Positions 22,884 through 29,627 of a stretch of DNA of 33,682 bases are shown here, in pieces (positions within the stretch are counted from its first letter, which is position 1; each line of letters opens with the position of its first letter). Origin of the DNA: a virus. A program made the position numbers and the translations under genes. A model generated the notes under the pieces. That model did not search any database, was not told the DNA's origin, and saw only the letters and a program-made list of their open reading frames with translations. The stretch spans positions 1-33,682 of IMG/VR virus record IMGVR_UViG_3300001533_000912. One strand, given 5' to 3'.

Positions 22884-22934
22884 TCATATTACCACTCCGA
22901 TTTAAATTTCACTTCGCAACAAAACAAAAACGTT

Positions 22935-23300
22935 ATGCATATTTTATTCATTACTCCAAAAGGCAATTACTCGACTTGCCTAAAGACCCAATATGAAGGC
23001 AGCAAAGCCTATCAGGGATGTAAAAAAGTGTTGGAGGGCACATTTGAACAATGCCGGAAAGAATTAGCAAAGATTCAAAAGGGTGAGCCGGACAATTCAG
23101 AAGCCGAAGCCGAAAAGGCAAGAAAAAAAGCGGAATCAGACGCTAAGAAAACAAGTGAATTTGTACCGCCTACTCAAGATGAAATTGACGAACTCCATGC
23201 GAAAATGTCGGCACAGGGATTCAGGAAAACAACCCTTACCGCTCCTGACAAGGCTATATTGAAATGGTTGGAATCTCAAAAGGAGGCTGAAAATGAATAA
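22935..23300 (+). CDS. hypothetical protein with charged linker (121 aa)
   Basis: An N-terminal domain (MHILFITPKGNYSTCLKTQY, three Cys in the first ~45 residues) is followed by a highly charged Ala/Glu/Lys helix (~53-75) and a short C-terminal helical part (KAILKWLESQKEAENE). It lies just before the scaffold-like gene and ends in AGGAGG, which serves as ribosome-binding site for the next small ORF. A role in capsid assembly is possible from position only. Confidence 0.65.
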   Translation: MHILFITPKGNYSTCLKTQYEGSKAYQGCKKVLEGTFEQCRKELAKIQKGEPDNSEAEAEKARKKAESDAKKTSEFVPPTQDEIDELHAKMSAQGFRKTTLTAPDKAILKWLESQKEAENE

Positions 23301-23385
23301 GCACATAATCTCATTAATCGCAGCAGCCCGTATCCCAAAAGAAACATACGAGTTAGCATTGAAAGGTCGCCTATTGGAAAGATAA
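23293..23385 (+). CDS. 30-aa ORF, possible severed N-terminus of the scaffold-like protein
   Basis: Starts after a strong AGGAGG (7 bases before the ATG), overlapping the previous stop by 8 bases: MNKHIISLIAAARIPKETYE, ending with LALKGRLLER and TAA. The +1 frame carries on from about 23363 with a protein-like stretch (AYWKDKHPEFTPDKLKEL) into the scaffold-like gene without a stop and without its own start codon before 23450. A small separate peptide is possible too. Confidence 0.45.
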   Translation: MNKHIISLIAAARIPKETYELALKGRLLER

Positions 23386-23449
23386 GCACCCCGAGTTCAC
23401 ACCGGATAAATTAAAAGAACTGGAAAAGAAATACAGGGATGAGGGCACA

Positions 23450-24058
23450 ATGAAATCCGCACGCCTACTTGCTGAGGCAATGGGTATCAGCAAAAAAGAC
23501 GTTGAAGGCAAAAGCTTTGACGAAGTAACGGAAATCATTAAGACGGCAAAGGGCAAGCCCGATGCAACGGCTGACGAATGGAAAACCAAAGCTACTACAC
23601 TTGAGGCTGAACTTGCTAAGATAAATTCCGAGGTAATTCCCGGCATTCACAACGAATACAAGGCAAAAGAAATGCAGGAAACACGGGATAAGAAATTATT
23701 TGGATTGTTCGATACCGTGCCCGTACTTGATGAATTAAAGCCTGATTTTACCGACATCGTCAGAAAGCGCATTGCGAGTACCGGCATTGAAGTTAAATTA
23801 GGCGACAATGGCACACTTGAGTATTACGACAAAGACGGAACACGGGCAAAGAATAAGGCAACAGGGAAGGATTTAACCGATGCGGACTTCGTAGATGTTA
23901 TTAAACCCACGTTAAAGGGCTATGTTAAGGAATCCAATGGGGGTAGTGGCAAACCCGAACCAGTTCCGGCGGGTGGTGAGCGTAACGACAAAGTTAATTC
24001 CGCACGTCAGCGCAAATTAGACCAGCAGAGAAAACAAAGAGATGGTATTATAGAATAA
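23450..24058 (+). CDS. capsid scaffold-like protein (202 aa)
   Basis: The gene directly upstream of the putative major capsid protein. The sequence is charged and mostly helical (SFDEVTEIIKTAKGKPDATA, EWKTKATTLEAELAKINSEV, a coiled coil at ~40-75), with a Gly/Pro-rich linker (SGKPEPVPAGGE) and a basic C-terminal helix (NSARQRKLDQQRKQRDGI). That basic C-terminal helix is a usual capsid-contact feature of scaffold proteins (GP20-like). It should be an internal scaffold lost from mature heads. The ATG at 23450 follows GAGGG, but the open frame continues upstream to 23363, so the native protein may be longer (see finding). No protease is recognised. Confidence 0.65.
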   Translation: MKSARLLAEAMGISKKDVEGKSFDEVTEIIKTAKGKPDATADEWKTKATTLEAELAKINSEVIPGIHNEYKAKEMQETRDKKLFGLFDTVPVLDELKPDFTDIVRKRIASTGIEVKLGDNGTLEYYDKDGTRAKNKATGKDLTDADFVDVIKPTLKGYVKESNGGSGKPEPVPAGGERNDKVNSARQRKLDQQRKQRDGIIE

Positions 24059-24089
24059 GTTTGGTTGTTCATTTTTTTCATGATTGGTT

Positions 24090-24134
24090 CACCCGTGCAG
24101 ATTTAATTATTTGTGCGGGTGTTTTATTTTATTT
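24090..24134 (+). terminator. rho-independent terminator after scaffold-like gene
   Basis: CACCCGTGCA (24090-24099) pairs with TGTGCGGGTG (24112-24121) over ten positions including two G-U pairs, followed directly by TTTTATTTTATTT. It separates scaffold transcription from that of the capsid gene. Confidence 0.7.
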
Positions 24135-24144
24135 CGTATATTTG
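24110..24144 (+). promoter_or_regulatory. promoter of putative major capsid gene
   Basis: TTTG (24110-24113) and TATATTTG (24137-24144), preceded by TTTCG, are 23 bases apart, at the long limit for Bacteroidota promoters. It overlaps the T-run of the terminator, so transcription restarts at once for the capsid gene. Confidence 0.5.
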
Positions 24145-24170
24145 TAGCAAATAATTTACAGGGGTAAAAA

Positions 24171-24240
24171 TACGCAATCCTGTTCTGCGTAATTCCGGCT
24201 CTCCACCGGGGTACAAAATGGAATCAAATTTCAATTTTGT
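24171..24240 (+). promoter_or_regulatory. structured 5' leader of capsid mRNA (three stem-loops)
   Basis: Three consecutive hairpins lie in the ~110-base leader: TACGCA/TGCGTA (24171-24176, 24186-24191), CCGG/CCGG (24195-24198, 24206-24209) and ACAAAAT/ATTTTGT (24213-24219, 24234-24240), the last extended by an inner GAA/TTC pair. They end about 22 bases before the ATG, leaving the start free. mRNA stabilisation or translation control is likely. Confidence 0.45.
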
Positions 24241-24262
24241 TTAACCTCTAAATACCACTATA

Positions 24263-25306
24263 ATGGCTTTAGATTTATCAGTTATATGCAACCAAATACA
24301 GGTTGGCATGGACGAAATATTTACATCAGAAAGTAATCCTGAATTGCTTCAAGAGGACAATGGCAGTGTGTATGCCATAACAAGCCTTCGTAATACAGGG
24401 GCGGTAAGCCTTGAGCCCGTTGCGACAGGCACAGGCAAGACACGTAAAATAAAAGGTGTTCAGATTCAGGTCACACAGCGTCAAAATGAAACAGCATTTT
24501 CAGATAGTGTGTCAGACTGCTTCCCAAATAATGCCGATGTGCCTGAACCCATTGAAGCCCAAGAGTACAAATTAGATATGGCTATTCAAGCCCAATTCGA
24601 AATGAACTTAGAAGAGTGGCGTGAAATGTGTGATGGTGGCAATCCTGGCAGGCAGTTGGGTAAATACATGACTCAGTACATGAACGCCGGAGTGGAAAAA
24701 TTGAACGTAGTAGTTGCGAATTCAATCAATACAAATTGGGGTAATTACTTCGGAGGCGTTGTTAATTCCGGCACAAATCCAGTAGCATTAGATCTGATTC
24801 AGGGCACTCCCTCCGGATTAAATGCTGAGGGTATCTTTGACATGGAAAACGGCATGGCTGATATTGGCGCACCTCGATTTATATCTGTTGGGGCAGGCGA
24901 TTATCGCAAGGCATTGCAATTCATCGACATTGGGTGCTGTAATAATCAAGGCGCAGACCTTAGCCAAATTGGTGCTAATGAGTTCTACCTTGACAAAAGA
25001 GCACAGAATATTTGGGGTGGCGAGAATTTCCTTGCATTCAAGCCGGGTGCTATCATTATGCCTAATTACGCAATGAATGTTGGTCAGTTTTCATTAGACA
25101 ATTCATTGCATATGAAAACCGCAATGCAACATCCTCAGTCCGGGTTGTGGTTTGACGTAGATATTAAATTAGATGCGGATTGTATGAAGACAATTGTTTG
25201 GCTTCGCAAGCGATTTACAATTGTATATCCATACACGAATGCATTCCGTGCTGGCGATACCATGTTCAACGTAAACGGCGTCGTTAAATGGAATGCTGCC
25301 ACATAA
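24263..25306 (+). CDS. putative major capsid protein
   Basis: A 347-residue protein without signal peptide or membrane segments, directly after the scaffold-like gene. It has its own promoter, a long structured leader and a strong hairpin after its stop, the profile of the most highly expressed phage gene. The N-terminus (MALDLSVICNQIQVGMDEIF) is an extended arm-like helix. The middle has PRFISVGAGDYRKALQFIDI and AFKPGAIIMPNYAMNVGQFS, consistent with the P-domain and strands of an HK97-type fold, and a C-terminal RKRFTIVYPYTNAF. I recognise the arrangement from Bacteroidota phages rather than from exact motifs. It should assemble into the icosahedral shell. Confidence 0.7.
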   Translation: MALDLSVICNQIQVGMDEIFTSESNPELLQEDNGSVYAITSLRNTGAVSLEPVATGTGKTRKIKGVQIQVTQRQNETAFSDSVSDCFPNNADVPEPIEAQEYKLDMAIQAQFEMNLEEWREMCDGGNPGRQLGKYMTQYMNAGVEKLNVVVANSINTNWGNYFGGVVNSGTNPVALDLIQGTPSGLNAEGIFDMENGMADIGAPRFISVGAGDYRKALQFIDIGCCNNQGADLSQIGANEFYLDKRAQNIWGGENFLAFKPGAIIMPNYAMNVGQFSLDNSLHMKTAMQHPQSGLWFDVDIKLDADCMKTIVWLRKRFTIVYPYTNAFRAGDTMFNVNGVVKWNAAT

Positions 25307-25324
25307 GAGTTGTTTGTTTCCGAA

Positions 25325-25374
25325 GTGAGTTTAAATCGGGGGTGGTGTGAAATACCATCATCCCCGAAACTCAT
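25325..25374 (+). terminator. large stem-loop after capsid gene
   Basis: An outer stem GTGAGTTT/AAACTCAT (25325-25332, 25367-25374) encloses an inner 11-bp stem CGGGGGTGGTG/CATCATCCCCG (25337-25347, 25356-25366, two G-U pairs) with an 8-base loop. There is no T-run after it, so partial termination or protection of the capsid mRNA 3' end is more likely than full termination. Confidence 0.55.
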
Positions 25375-25398
25375 GACAATTAGTAAACCATTGAAATC

Positions 25399-25767
25399 AT
25401 GTATTTAAAAAACATTCCATCAGAATATCATAAACCATTGCTTACAATGGATCATGAGTTACAAAGTCAAGGATTTGAGGTCAGACCTAAATACCAAAAT
25501 GGAGTGCTCACAATTGTAATTTACAAGCGATTTTTAGGCATTCCCATCCGCATTGACATCAGCGCGCAAATCGGTGATGTGTTAATGCGTTTCGGCATGA
25601 AGATTAAGCAAATACTTCGCATCGGTGCGGGCAAGACATTGCCGTGTTATATATTGGACAACGTGGAATTACCGGTATCAAACCATGTTGAGCATGAAAA
25701 CATAGACGATCATGAAAACATAGACGATCCAAAACCAGGCAATACAAAAGGCAAAAAACGCAGATAA
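25399..25767 (+). CDS. hypothetical protein after the capsid gene (122 aa)
   Basis: A soluble domain (MYLKNIPSEYHKPLLTMDHE, then GVLTIVIYKRFLGIPIRIDI) is followed by an acidic tail containing a perfect duplication HENIDD-HENIDD and a basic end (NTKGKKRR). Its position behind the capsid gene suggests a decoration or head-completion protein, but no family is recognised. The stop overlaps the next start by one base (TAATG). Confidence 0.6.
   Translation: MYLKNIPSEYHKPLLTMDHELQSQGFEVRPKYQNGVLTIVIYKRFLGIPIRIDISAQIGDVLMRFGMKIKQILRIGAGKTLPCYILDNVELPVSNHVEHENIDDHENIDDPKPGNTKGKKRR
25693..25728 (+). repeat. perfect 18-bp tandem duplication
   Basis: CATGAAAACATAGACGAT occurs twice without spacing, encoding HENIDD twice. 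A recent slippage or duplication event is the simplest explanation. Confidence 0.85.
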
Positions 25768-26747
25768 TGAATTGCTTAAACGACATAATCGGTGTTCGTG
25801 ATGTGGCTAATTTGCCATCCAAAAAGGGGTTGTATGTAAATACCCTTCCGGCTATGTCATGGAGTTTCATTAATCAGATCGTACCCGAAGATTACGACAA
25901 CGCAGATGAGTTCTTTAATGCGGTTTACAATCAAAGTATTAATGACATCCAAAGTAAAACCGTAAGTCATTTGCAGTCGTATTTTGTGCTATCGGATAGC
26001 ATTGATATATTACCTGCCAATATTAGCCGTCCAGTTGAGGCACAATACAATACCGCATTTTCGGGATGGCGTGGCGTTCGCATTCAATCGGAGCGTTGCA
26101 ACGGTAAAATAATTGACGAGTACGGCAGTATATTCATTTCCGAATTTACTTTTTATCCCGGCAATTATACAGGCAGTGTTGATTTCAGACTAAGAACCCA
26201 ATACGGAAACATTTGGACTGAGACCGTTGCTGTTACTGCATTTCAACCAATTACTATAAATTTGGAAACCATTACGCACGAACCATTTGTTTATTTGGAA
26301 AGTGATAATACCGGAATTCCAACGCAATCCGTAAAGATTGGAGGTTGTGCCCGTGGATGTCACGGAAAATCTGCATTGGGCATGTTAGGTATTGATGGGT
26401 TCAATGGCACAAATACGAATCATGAGGCATATGGCATTGTTGTAAAGGCGCAGATGGTTTGTAGTATTGATAAACTCGCTTGTGCATTTGTCGAAAGTCA
26501 TTCATGGTGTCAGGCACTATTATATCAAGTTGCATATAATCTACTTAATCATTCCCTAATTCCCGTTGGCAGAACTACGCCGGCAACGACACGGCAACTT
26601 GAGGAAAGAAAAGAGATGCTTAACAAATGGGAAAAGCAAATAAATAGAAATTTAAAGCAGTTCAGAGATACCGCCACTGCTGTAATTCAGAAAATGCGGA
26701 ATCAAACAAAGTGTATAATTTGTACAGGAGGTTTTTATGTTGGATAA
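25767..26747 (+). CDS. structural/neck-region protein of Bacteroidota phages (326 aa)
   Basis: Opens MNCLNDIIGVRDVANLPSKK and continues GLYVNTLPAMSWSFINQIVP, a beginning (CLNxIIG..., SGLYVxxLPG) I associate with a conserved structural protein of Bacteroidota phages located after the capsid. A beta-rich middle (GWRGVRIQSERCNG...) is followed by a region with regular Cys (GGCARGCHG, MVCSIDKLAC, WCQ) and a helical end (EERKEMLNKWEKQINRNLKQ). The cysteines could bind metal. It is probably a connector or neck protein; its exact place in the virion is unknown. The tail of the gene carries a strong ribosome site for the next ORF. Confidence 0.6.
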   Translation: MNCLNDIIGVRDVANLPSKKGLYVNTLPAMSWSFINQIVPEDYDNADEFFNAVYNQSINDIQSKTVSHLQSYFVLSDSIDILPANISRPVEAQYNTAFSGWRGVRIQSERCNGKIIDEYGSIFISEFTFYPGNYTGSVDFRLRTQYGNIWTETVAVTAFQPITINLETITHEPFVYLESDNTGIPTQSVKIGGCARGCHGKSALGMLGIDGFNGTNTNHEAYGIVVKAQMVCSIDKLACAFVESHSWCQALLYQVAYNLLNHSLIPVGRTTPATTRQLEERKEMLNKWEKQINRNLKQFRDTATAVIQKMRNQTKCIICTGGFYVG

Positions 26748-26895
26748 CAATTATTTCGAAGCAAGGCGATACGCCTGCGGGGGAGGTAAGAAATGCGGAG
26801 GCGGTAAGAAAAGTTCTGCCGGATTAAAAATTAAAAAAATGGGTAATAATTCCGGACGGAAAGGTGGAATTATTAAAATGCCAAAACGAGGGTAA
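26737..26895 (+). CDS. small Gly/Lys-rich basic protein (52 aa)
   Basis: Starts at an ATG five bases after AGGAGG, overlapping the end of the preceding gene by 11 bases. It has a YACGGGKKCGGGKKSS segment and a basic remainder (LKIKKMGNNSGRKGG, KMPKRG). Net charge is strongly positive with two cysteines seven residues... spaced C-x5-C. It may bind DNA or the capsid interior. It is too short for most automatic gene calls but well supported by ribosome site and spacing. Confidence 0.65.
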   Translation: MLDNNYFEARRYACGGGKKCGGGKKSSAGLKIKKMGNNSGRKGGIIKMPKRG

Positions 26896-26902
26896 TAAGG
26901 AC

Positions 26903-27202
26903 ATGAGAATTAACAAAAAAACCGTAATAGGGTGGGAGGGATTCAAATTAACTACTCCCGCATGGGCTGCGATTGTAAGTAATTATTTAATATTTGCATC
27001 AATTGCACTATTTGTATTATCTGGGCTAATTGAAAGCTGGGATGAATTTATACCACAAGAAACGCAAGATGTTATATACAAGGTGTTTAATGCCGTTGAA
27101 AAATCATTCGTTTCTATTAGTGGATTTCTTAGACTTTTAGGTCAAAAGGATTCACAACCCGTAAATGAGAACATGTACGGCATACCGCACGACAACGGGT
27201 AA
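26903..27202 (+). CDS. small single-pass membrane protein (99 aa)
   Basis: The ATG at 26903 follows the previous stop by seven bases (ggtaataAGGac). An N-terminal basic part (MRINKKTVIGWEGFKL) precedes a hydrophobic helix at ~19-41 (AAIVSNYLIFASIALFVLSG), then an amphipathic domain (QETQDVIYKVFNAVEKSF) and a polar end. The topology would suit a holin or another host-membrane protein; no family is recognised. Confidence 0.6.
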   Translation: MRINKKTVIGWEGFKLTTPAWAAIVSNYLIFASIALFVLSGLIESWDEFIPQETQDVIYKVFNAVEKSFVSISGFLRLLGQKDSQPVNENMYGIPHDNG

Positions 27203-27208
27203 ATTGCA

Positions 27209-27757
27209 ATGATACCCGTTAAGGACTTCCATCGATTAATGAATAGAATGGCAGAAGCCACGAGGGTAAACATGCCTAACATATTATTCAATGCGATGCT
27301 GGTATCTGCCAATAATATGGAGTGGAGGGTCTTTAATCGAGGCACAACAATTAACGGAAGTACATTGAGGTATCGAAGCGCACCGTACAAAAAGCGCAGA
27401 GAAAAAAGAGGCCGTCAAGTCGAATACAAAGACTTCCAAATGACCGACAACATGTTTAATTCATTGAATGTAATTGGTCAAAGTGAAACCAAGGTAACAT
27501 ACGGATTCGCAAGTGATGAAACGTCAGGGGTTGCCCGAAACGTAACCGATCAAATCGGATTACAAGTATCAGATTTATTTGGACTTAGTCAAGACGAAAA
27601 AACAGAAGCACGGGATATAATCGAGGCTGATTTGGGCGAAGTCTATAATAAAATCGTTGCCAATCACAAAGGCACTAAAGTTAAATTCGTTGAGAAGCAA
27701 CAAAAGCCTGAAAAGCCACATGTTAAGGCATACGAGAAAGGAAAGAAAAGGAAATGA
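27209..27757 (+). CDS. putative head-tail connector / tail-completion protein (182 aa)
   Basis: Follows the capsid and neck genes and directly precedes the tail-terminator-like gene, the usual place of an HK97 gp10-like protein. N-terminal helix FHRLMNRMAEATRVNMPNIL, then a basic core (YKKRREKRGRQVEYKDFQMT) and GFASDETSGVARNVTDQIG. A basic core of this kind occurs in proteins of the head-tail joint. The Lys-rich C-terminus (KAYEKGKKRK) is unstructured. Its stop overlaps the next start (ATGA). Confidence 0.5.
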   Translation: MIPVKDFHRLMNRMAEATRVNMPNILFNAMLVSANNMEWRVFNRGTTINGSTLRYRSAPYKKRREKRGRQVEYKDFQMTDNMFNSLNVIGQSETKVTYGFASDETSGVARNVTDQIGLQVSDLFGLSQDEKTEARDIIEADLGEVYNKIVANHKGTKVKFVEKQQKPEKPHVKAYEKGKKRK

Positions 27758-28146
27758 CATCTGAAACCCTGCACGTTATAAAACTATTGGAATCGCATTT
27801 AGTTGCGGATTACGACATCTGGAATAGAAGTCTTGCTCCGGCATTTCTCGACAACGAATCGGGTTCAATTTTGTACCGCCCCGAAGGCGACACAAATAGT
27901 TACGAACACATCGTGCCCGACGATCGTTTCGGCAATTGGTTCTATCTTCGATATAAAGGCGGTGAAGCCATTAATCACAGCAGAGGTGAATATGTATCGC
28001 CAACGATTAGAGAGGACAACGTCGGCATCCCTATGCGGTTTGTTGGCGTATTTTATAACATGGACTATTACGAGGTATTAGATAGGGTCATTAATGAATT
28101 GGCATTATTTGCGGATATGTGCCGTTGCTTTGCGGTCATACATTGA
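27754..28146 (+). CDS. putative tail-terminator-like protein, N-terminal frame (130 aa)
   Basis: Starts by ATGA coupling. A helical start (SETLHVIKLLESHLVADYDI) is followed by beta-rich segments (GGEAINHSRGEYVSPTIRED) and VFYNMDYYEVLDRVINELALFADMC. The frame then stops at 28144-28146, while a continuation that looks like the missing C-terminus lies in the +1 frame (28094-28291). Size, position at the end of the connector genes, and the combined layout suggest a tail terminator or neck protein, but this is by analogy only. Confidence 0.6.
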   Translation: MTSETLHVIKLLESHLVADYDIWNRSLAPAFLDNESGSILYRPEGDTNSYEHIVPDDRFGNWFYLRYKGGEAINHSRGEYVSPTIREDNVGIPMRFVGVFYNMDYYEVLDRVINELALFADMCRCFAVIH

Positions 28147-28291
28147 CCTAATCGGACAATTCCCTGATGAAACCGATAACAGGTTTATTTCATATTCACC
28201 TGACCTATTAACCATCGGAATTGATTTTAATCTTAACTTTACGAGGGACGCCATTAGATGCAGGCAGTTCGTAACAAAGAAAAATAGTTAG
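28094..28291 (+). CDS. +1-frame continuation of the tail-terminator-like protein
   Basis: The +1 frame reads SYIDLIGQFPDETDNRFISY and SPDLLTIGIDFNLNFTRDAI and ends CRQFVTKKNS. It looks like the C-terminal beta-domain that the 27754 frame lacks. Its only start (28094) lies deep inside that gene and lacks a ribosome site, so an independent gene is unlikely. Either a +1 shift occurs between about 28100 and 28140, or one base is inserted in the sequence. Confidence 0.5.
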   Translation: MNWHYLRICAVALRSYIDLIGQFPDETDNRFISYSPDLLTIGIDFNLNFTRDAIRCRQFVTKKNS

Positions 28292-28293
28292 TC

Positions 28294-28500
28294 ATGAATA
28301 AATTAGCAGTAAAAGACCTTGGCGCGATTAAATCCGGCACGGCAATAAATACGGGTATTTTGGCTTCGGCAACAGGGAATTACGTATTCCAATGCTTCCA
28401 ATTCGGTAGGTGGCGAAACGTAACGGTGGCGGGGACATTGGGAAATGAATTAGAATTACCCAACGATTTCAATGCGAGTGGTGGCCATTCAAGCCAGTGA
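28294..28500 (+). CDS. small hypothetical protein (68 aa)
   Basis: Begins MNKLAVKDLGAIKSGTAINT three bases after the previous stop. It has a Gly/Ala/Ser-rich composition and a QFGRWRNVTVAG segment. Its packing with neighbours supports it; no family is recognised. Confidence 0.5.
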   Translation: MNKLAVKDLGAIKSGTAINTGILASATGNYVFQCFQFGRWRNVTVAGTLGNELELPNDFNASGGHSSQ

Positions 28501-28501
28501 C

Positions 28502-28567
28502 ATGAAATTCGTAACCACAGCGGATGGTCAAATATTCTTTCAATTCACTAATGTAATATCGTTATGA
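28502..28567 (+). CDS. possible 21-aa ORF
   Basis: ATG one base after the previous stop, encoding MKFVTTADGQIFFQFTNVIS and ending at TGA, which overlaps the next ATG (ATGA). It is supported only by its exact fit between two genes. It could serve mainly to couple translation of the membrane protein downstream. Confidence 0.35.
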   Translation: MKFVTTADGQIFFQFTNVISL

Positions 28568-28926
28568 TAGATTCAATTTTATTCATTTATACCCTGGCAA
28601 TTATTGCCAGTGCGATATCGTTCATGCTTTTGCAGGAAATGGACGCCAGCGGAGGCGGACTACTATCATGGTTTGCGGTTTGGCGAAACCGGAGGTTTAA
28701 AGACTATGAGAATGGGAATTACCATCCCGTGGCATCCCTATTGGGTAAGTGCGCTCATTGCTTTAATTTTCACATCACGTGGATGGTTTACCTGATTGTT
28801 TGTACGCTGTTTCCCGATTTCATCCCGATGGAGTTGAGTATGGTTCAAGTTATATTATTGGTCATTCCGCTATGGGGATTCTCAAACATCATGATTTCGG
28901 TTTGGGTCAGATGGTTTTTCGAGTAG
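28564..28926 (+). CDS. membrane protein with Cys-x2-Cys motif (120 aa)
   Basis: Three hydrophobic stretches are visible: ~4-24 (SILFIYTLAIIASAISFMLL), ~69-88 (FHITWMVYLIVCTLF) and ~92-112 (MVQVILLVIPLWGFSNIMIS). Between the first and second lies LGKCAHCFNFHITW, a C-x2-C-x3-H motif I have seen in small phage and plasmid membrane proteins of unknown role. Last gene of the rightward block; the terminator follows directly. Confidence 0.65.
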   Translation: MIDSILFIYTLAIIASAISFMLLQEMDASGGGLLSWFAVWRNRRFKDYENGNYHPVASLLGKCAHCFNFHITWMVYLIVCTLFPDFIPMELSMVQVILLVIPLWGFSNIMISVWVRWFFE

Positions 28927-28931
28927 AAATA

Positions 28932-28966
28932 AAAAAAAGGGGGAGTTTGGGTGCTCCCCTCTTTTT
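28932..28966. terminator. bidirectional terminator between convergent blocks
   Basis: GGGGAG (28940-28945) and CTCCCC (28954-28959) form a GC-rich stem with an 8-base loop, flanked by eight A's on the left and TCTTTTT on the right. The run of A on one side and T on the other allow function in both directions, between the virion block and the leftward early operon. Confidence 0.75.
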
Positions 28967-29033
28967 GTAATCACCTATCCATAAAACAATCACGAGTTGG
29001 AAGGCTCGATACAAAGATAGTAAAATAATCGTG

Positions 29034-29204
29034 TCACGCTTCGCAAAAATCCTTCCATGCGGATTTCAAAACTTTGAATCTTATCCGGCCGAACGTCAGC
29101 ACAAATACAATTAAGTCGAATACGGCAAATACAGCAAGTGTGCAGATCAGTACTATTCCTGCAAATATTGCAATGATTACTAATGGGATTGTTTCCTTGT
29201 TCAT
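29034..29204 (-). CDS. small membrane protein (56 aa)
   Basis: The ATG overlaps the stop of the upstream gene by four bases (ATGA). MNKETIP is followed by a long hydrophobic region, ~7-36 (LVIIAIFAGIVLICTLAVFA and on), enough for one long or two short membrane passes, then a basic tail (RIRFKVLKSAWKDF). Last gene of the leftward early operon before the terminator. The function is unknown. Confidence 0.65.
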   Translation of the reverse strand: MNKETIPLVIIAIFAGIVLICTLAVFAVFDLIVFVLTFGRIRFKVLKSAWKDFCEA

Positions 29205-29413
29205 AATAATAATTTGTTAATTTCCTCAATCTCTGCCTTAAACTTCGCAAGCATACCCTGATGCTCCTCTTTCGTCTTACATATCTTAGGCTTGCGGGTG
29301 TACAAATCCAATCCGTGTTCGGCAAAGTATAGCCACCGTTCAAGTTGATGGCGTGTGAATTTGGTGAAGTCAGGCTGATTGCAGTGGGTGTGGTGGTTTA
29401 CGTGGTTGGGCAT
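29201..29413 (-). CDS. small hypothetical protein (70 aa)
   Basis: Opens with a His/Asn-rich start (MPNHVNHHTHCNQPDFTKFT) and continues with two helices (RHQLERWLYFAEHGLDLYTR, MLAKFKAEIEEINKLLL). The start lies five bases after the upstream stop. It could bind metal through its N-terminal His cluster. No family is recognised. Confidence 0.6.
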   Translation of the reverse strand: MPNHVNHHTHCNQPDFTKFTRHQLERWLYFAEHGLDLYTRKPKICKTKEEHQGMLAKFKAEIEEINKLLL

Positions 29414-29417
29414 GGGG

Positions 29418-29627
29418 TTAAAATATAGTTAATTGAGTGCCTAATAATTTGTAATTCTGAATGCCTGTTTTTATGTCGATTAAGTCCACAAATACGGAAT
29501 CGGTACACCAATGCCCGCACGCAAATTTATAGAGATACCTGTCAATTTCAACGAGTATAAATACATTGTCGCTTCGGGTGTATTTGTACTTGCGTCCGAT
29601 TAAATGACTTCTATCAGGGTAATTCAC
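29418..29627 (-). CDS. small hypothetical protein (69 aa), GTG start
   Basis: Uses GTG, placed by its 4-base overlap with the preceding stop (GTGA). The sequence is beta-rich (YKYTRSDNVFILVEIDRYLY, FVDLIDIKTG) with one CGHWC motif. Small SH3- or OB-like folds look like this, but nothing specific is recognised. Confidence 0.55.
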   Translation of the reverse strand: MNYPDRSHLIGRKYKYTRSDNVFILVEIDRYLYKFACGHWCTDSVFVDLIDIKTGIQNYKLLGTQLTIF

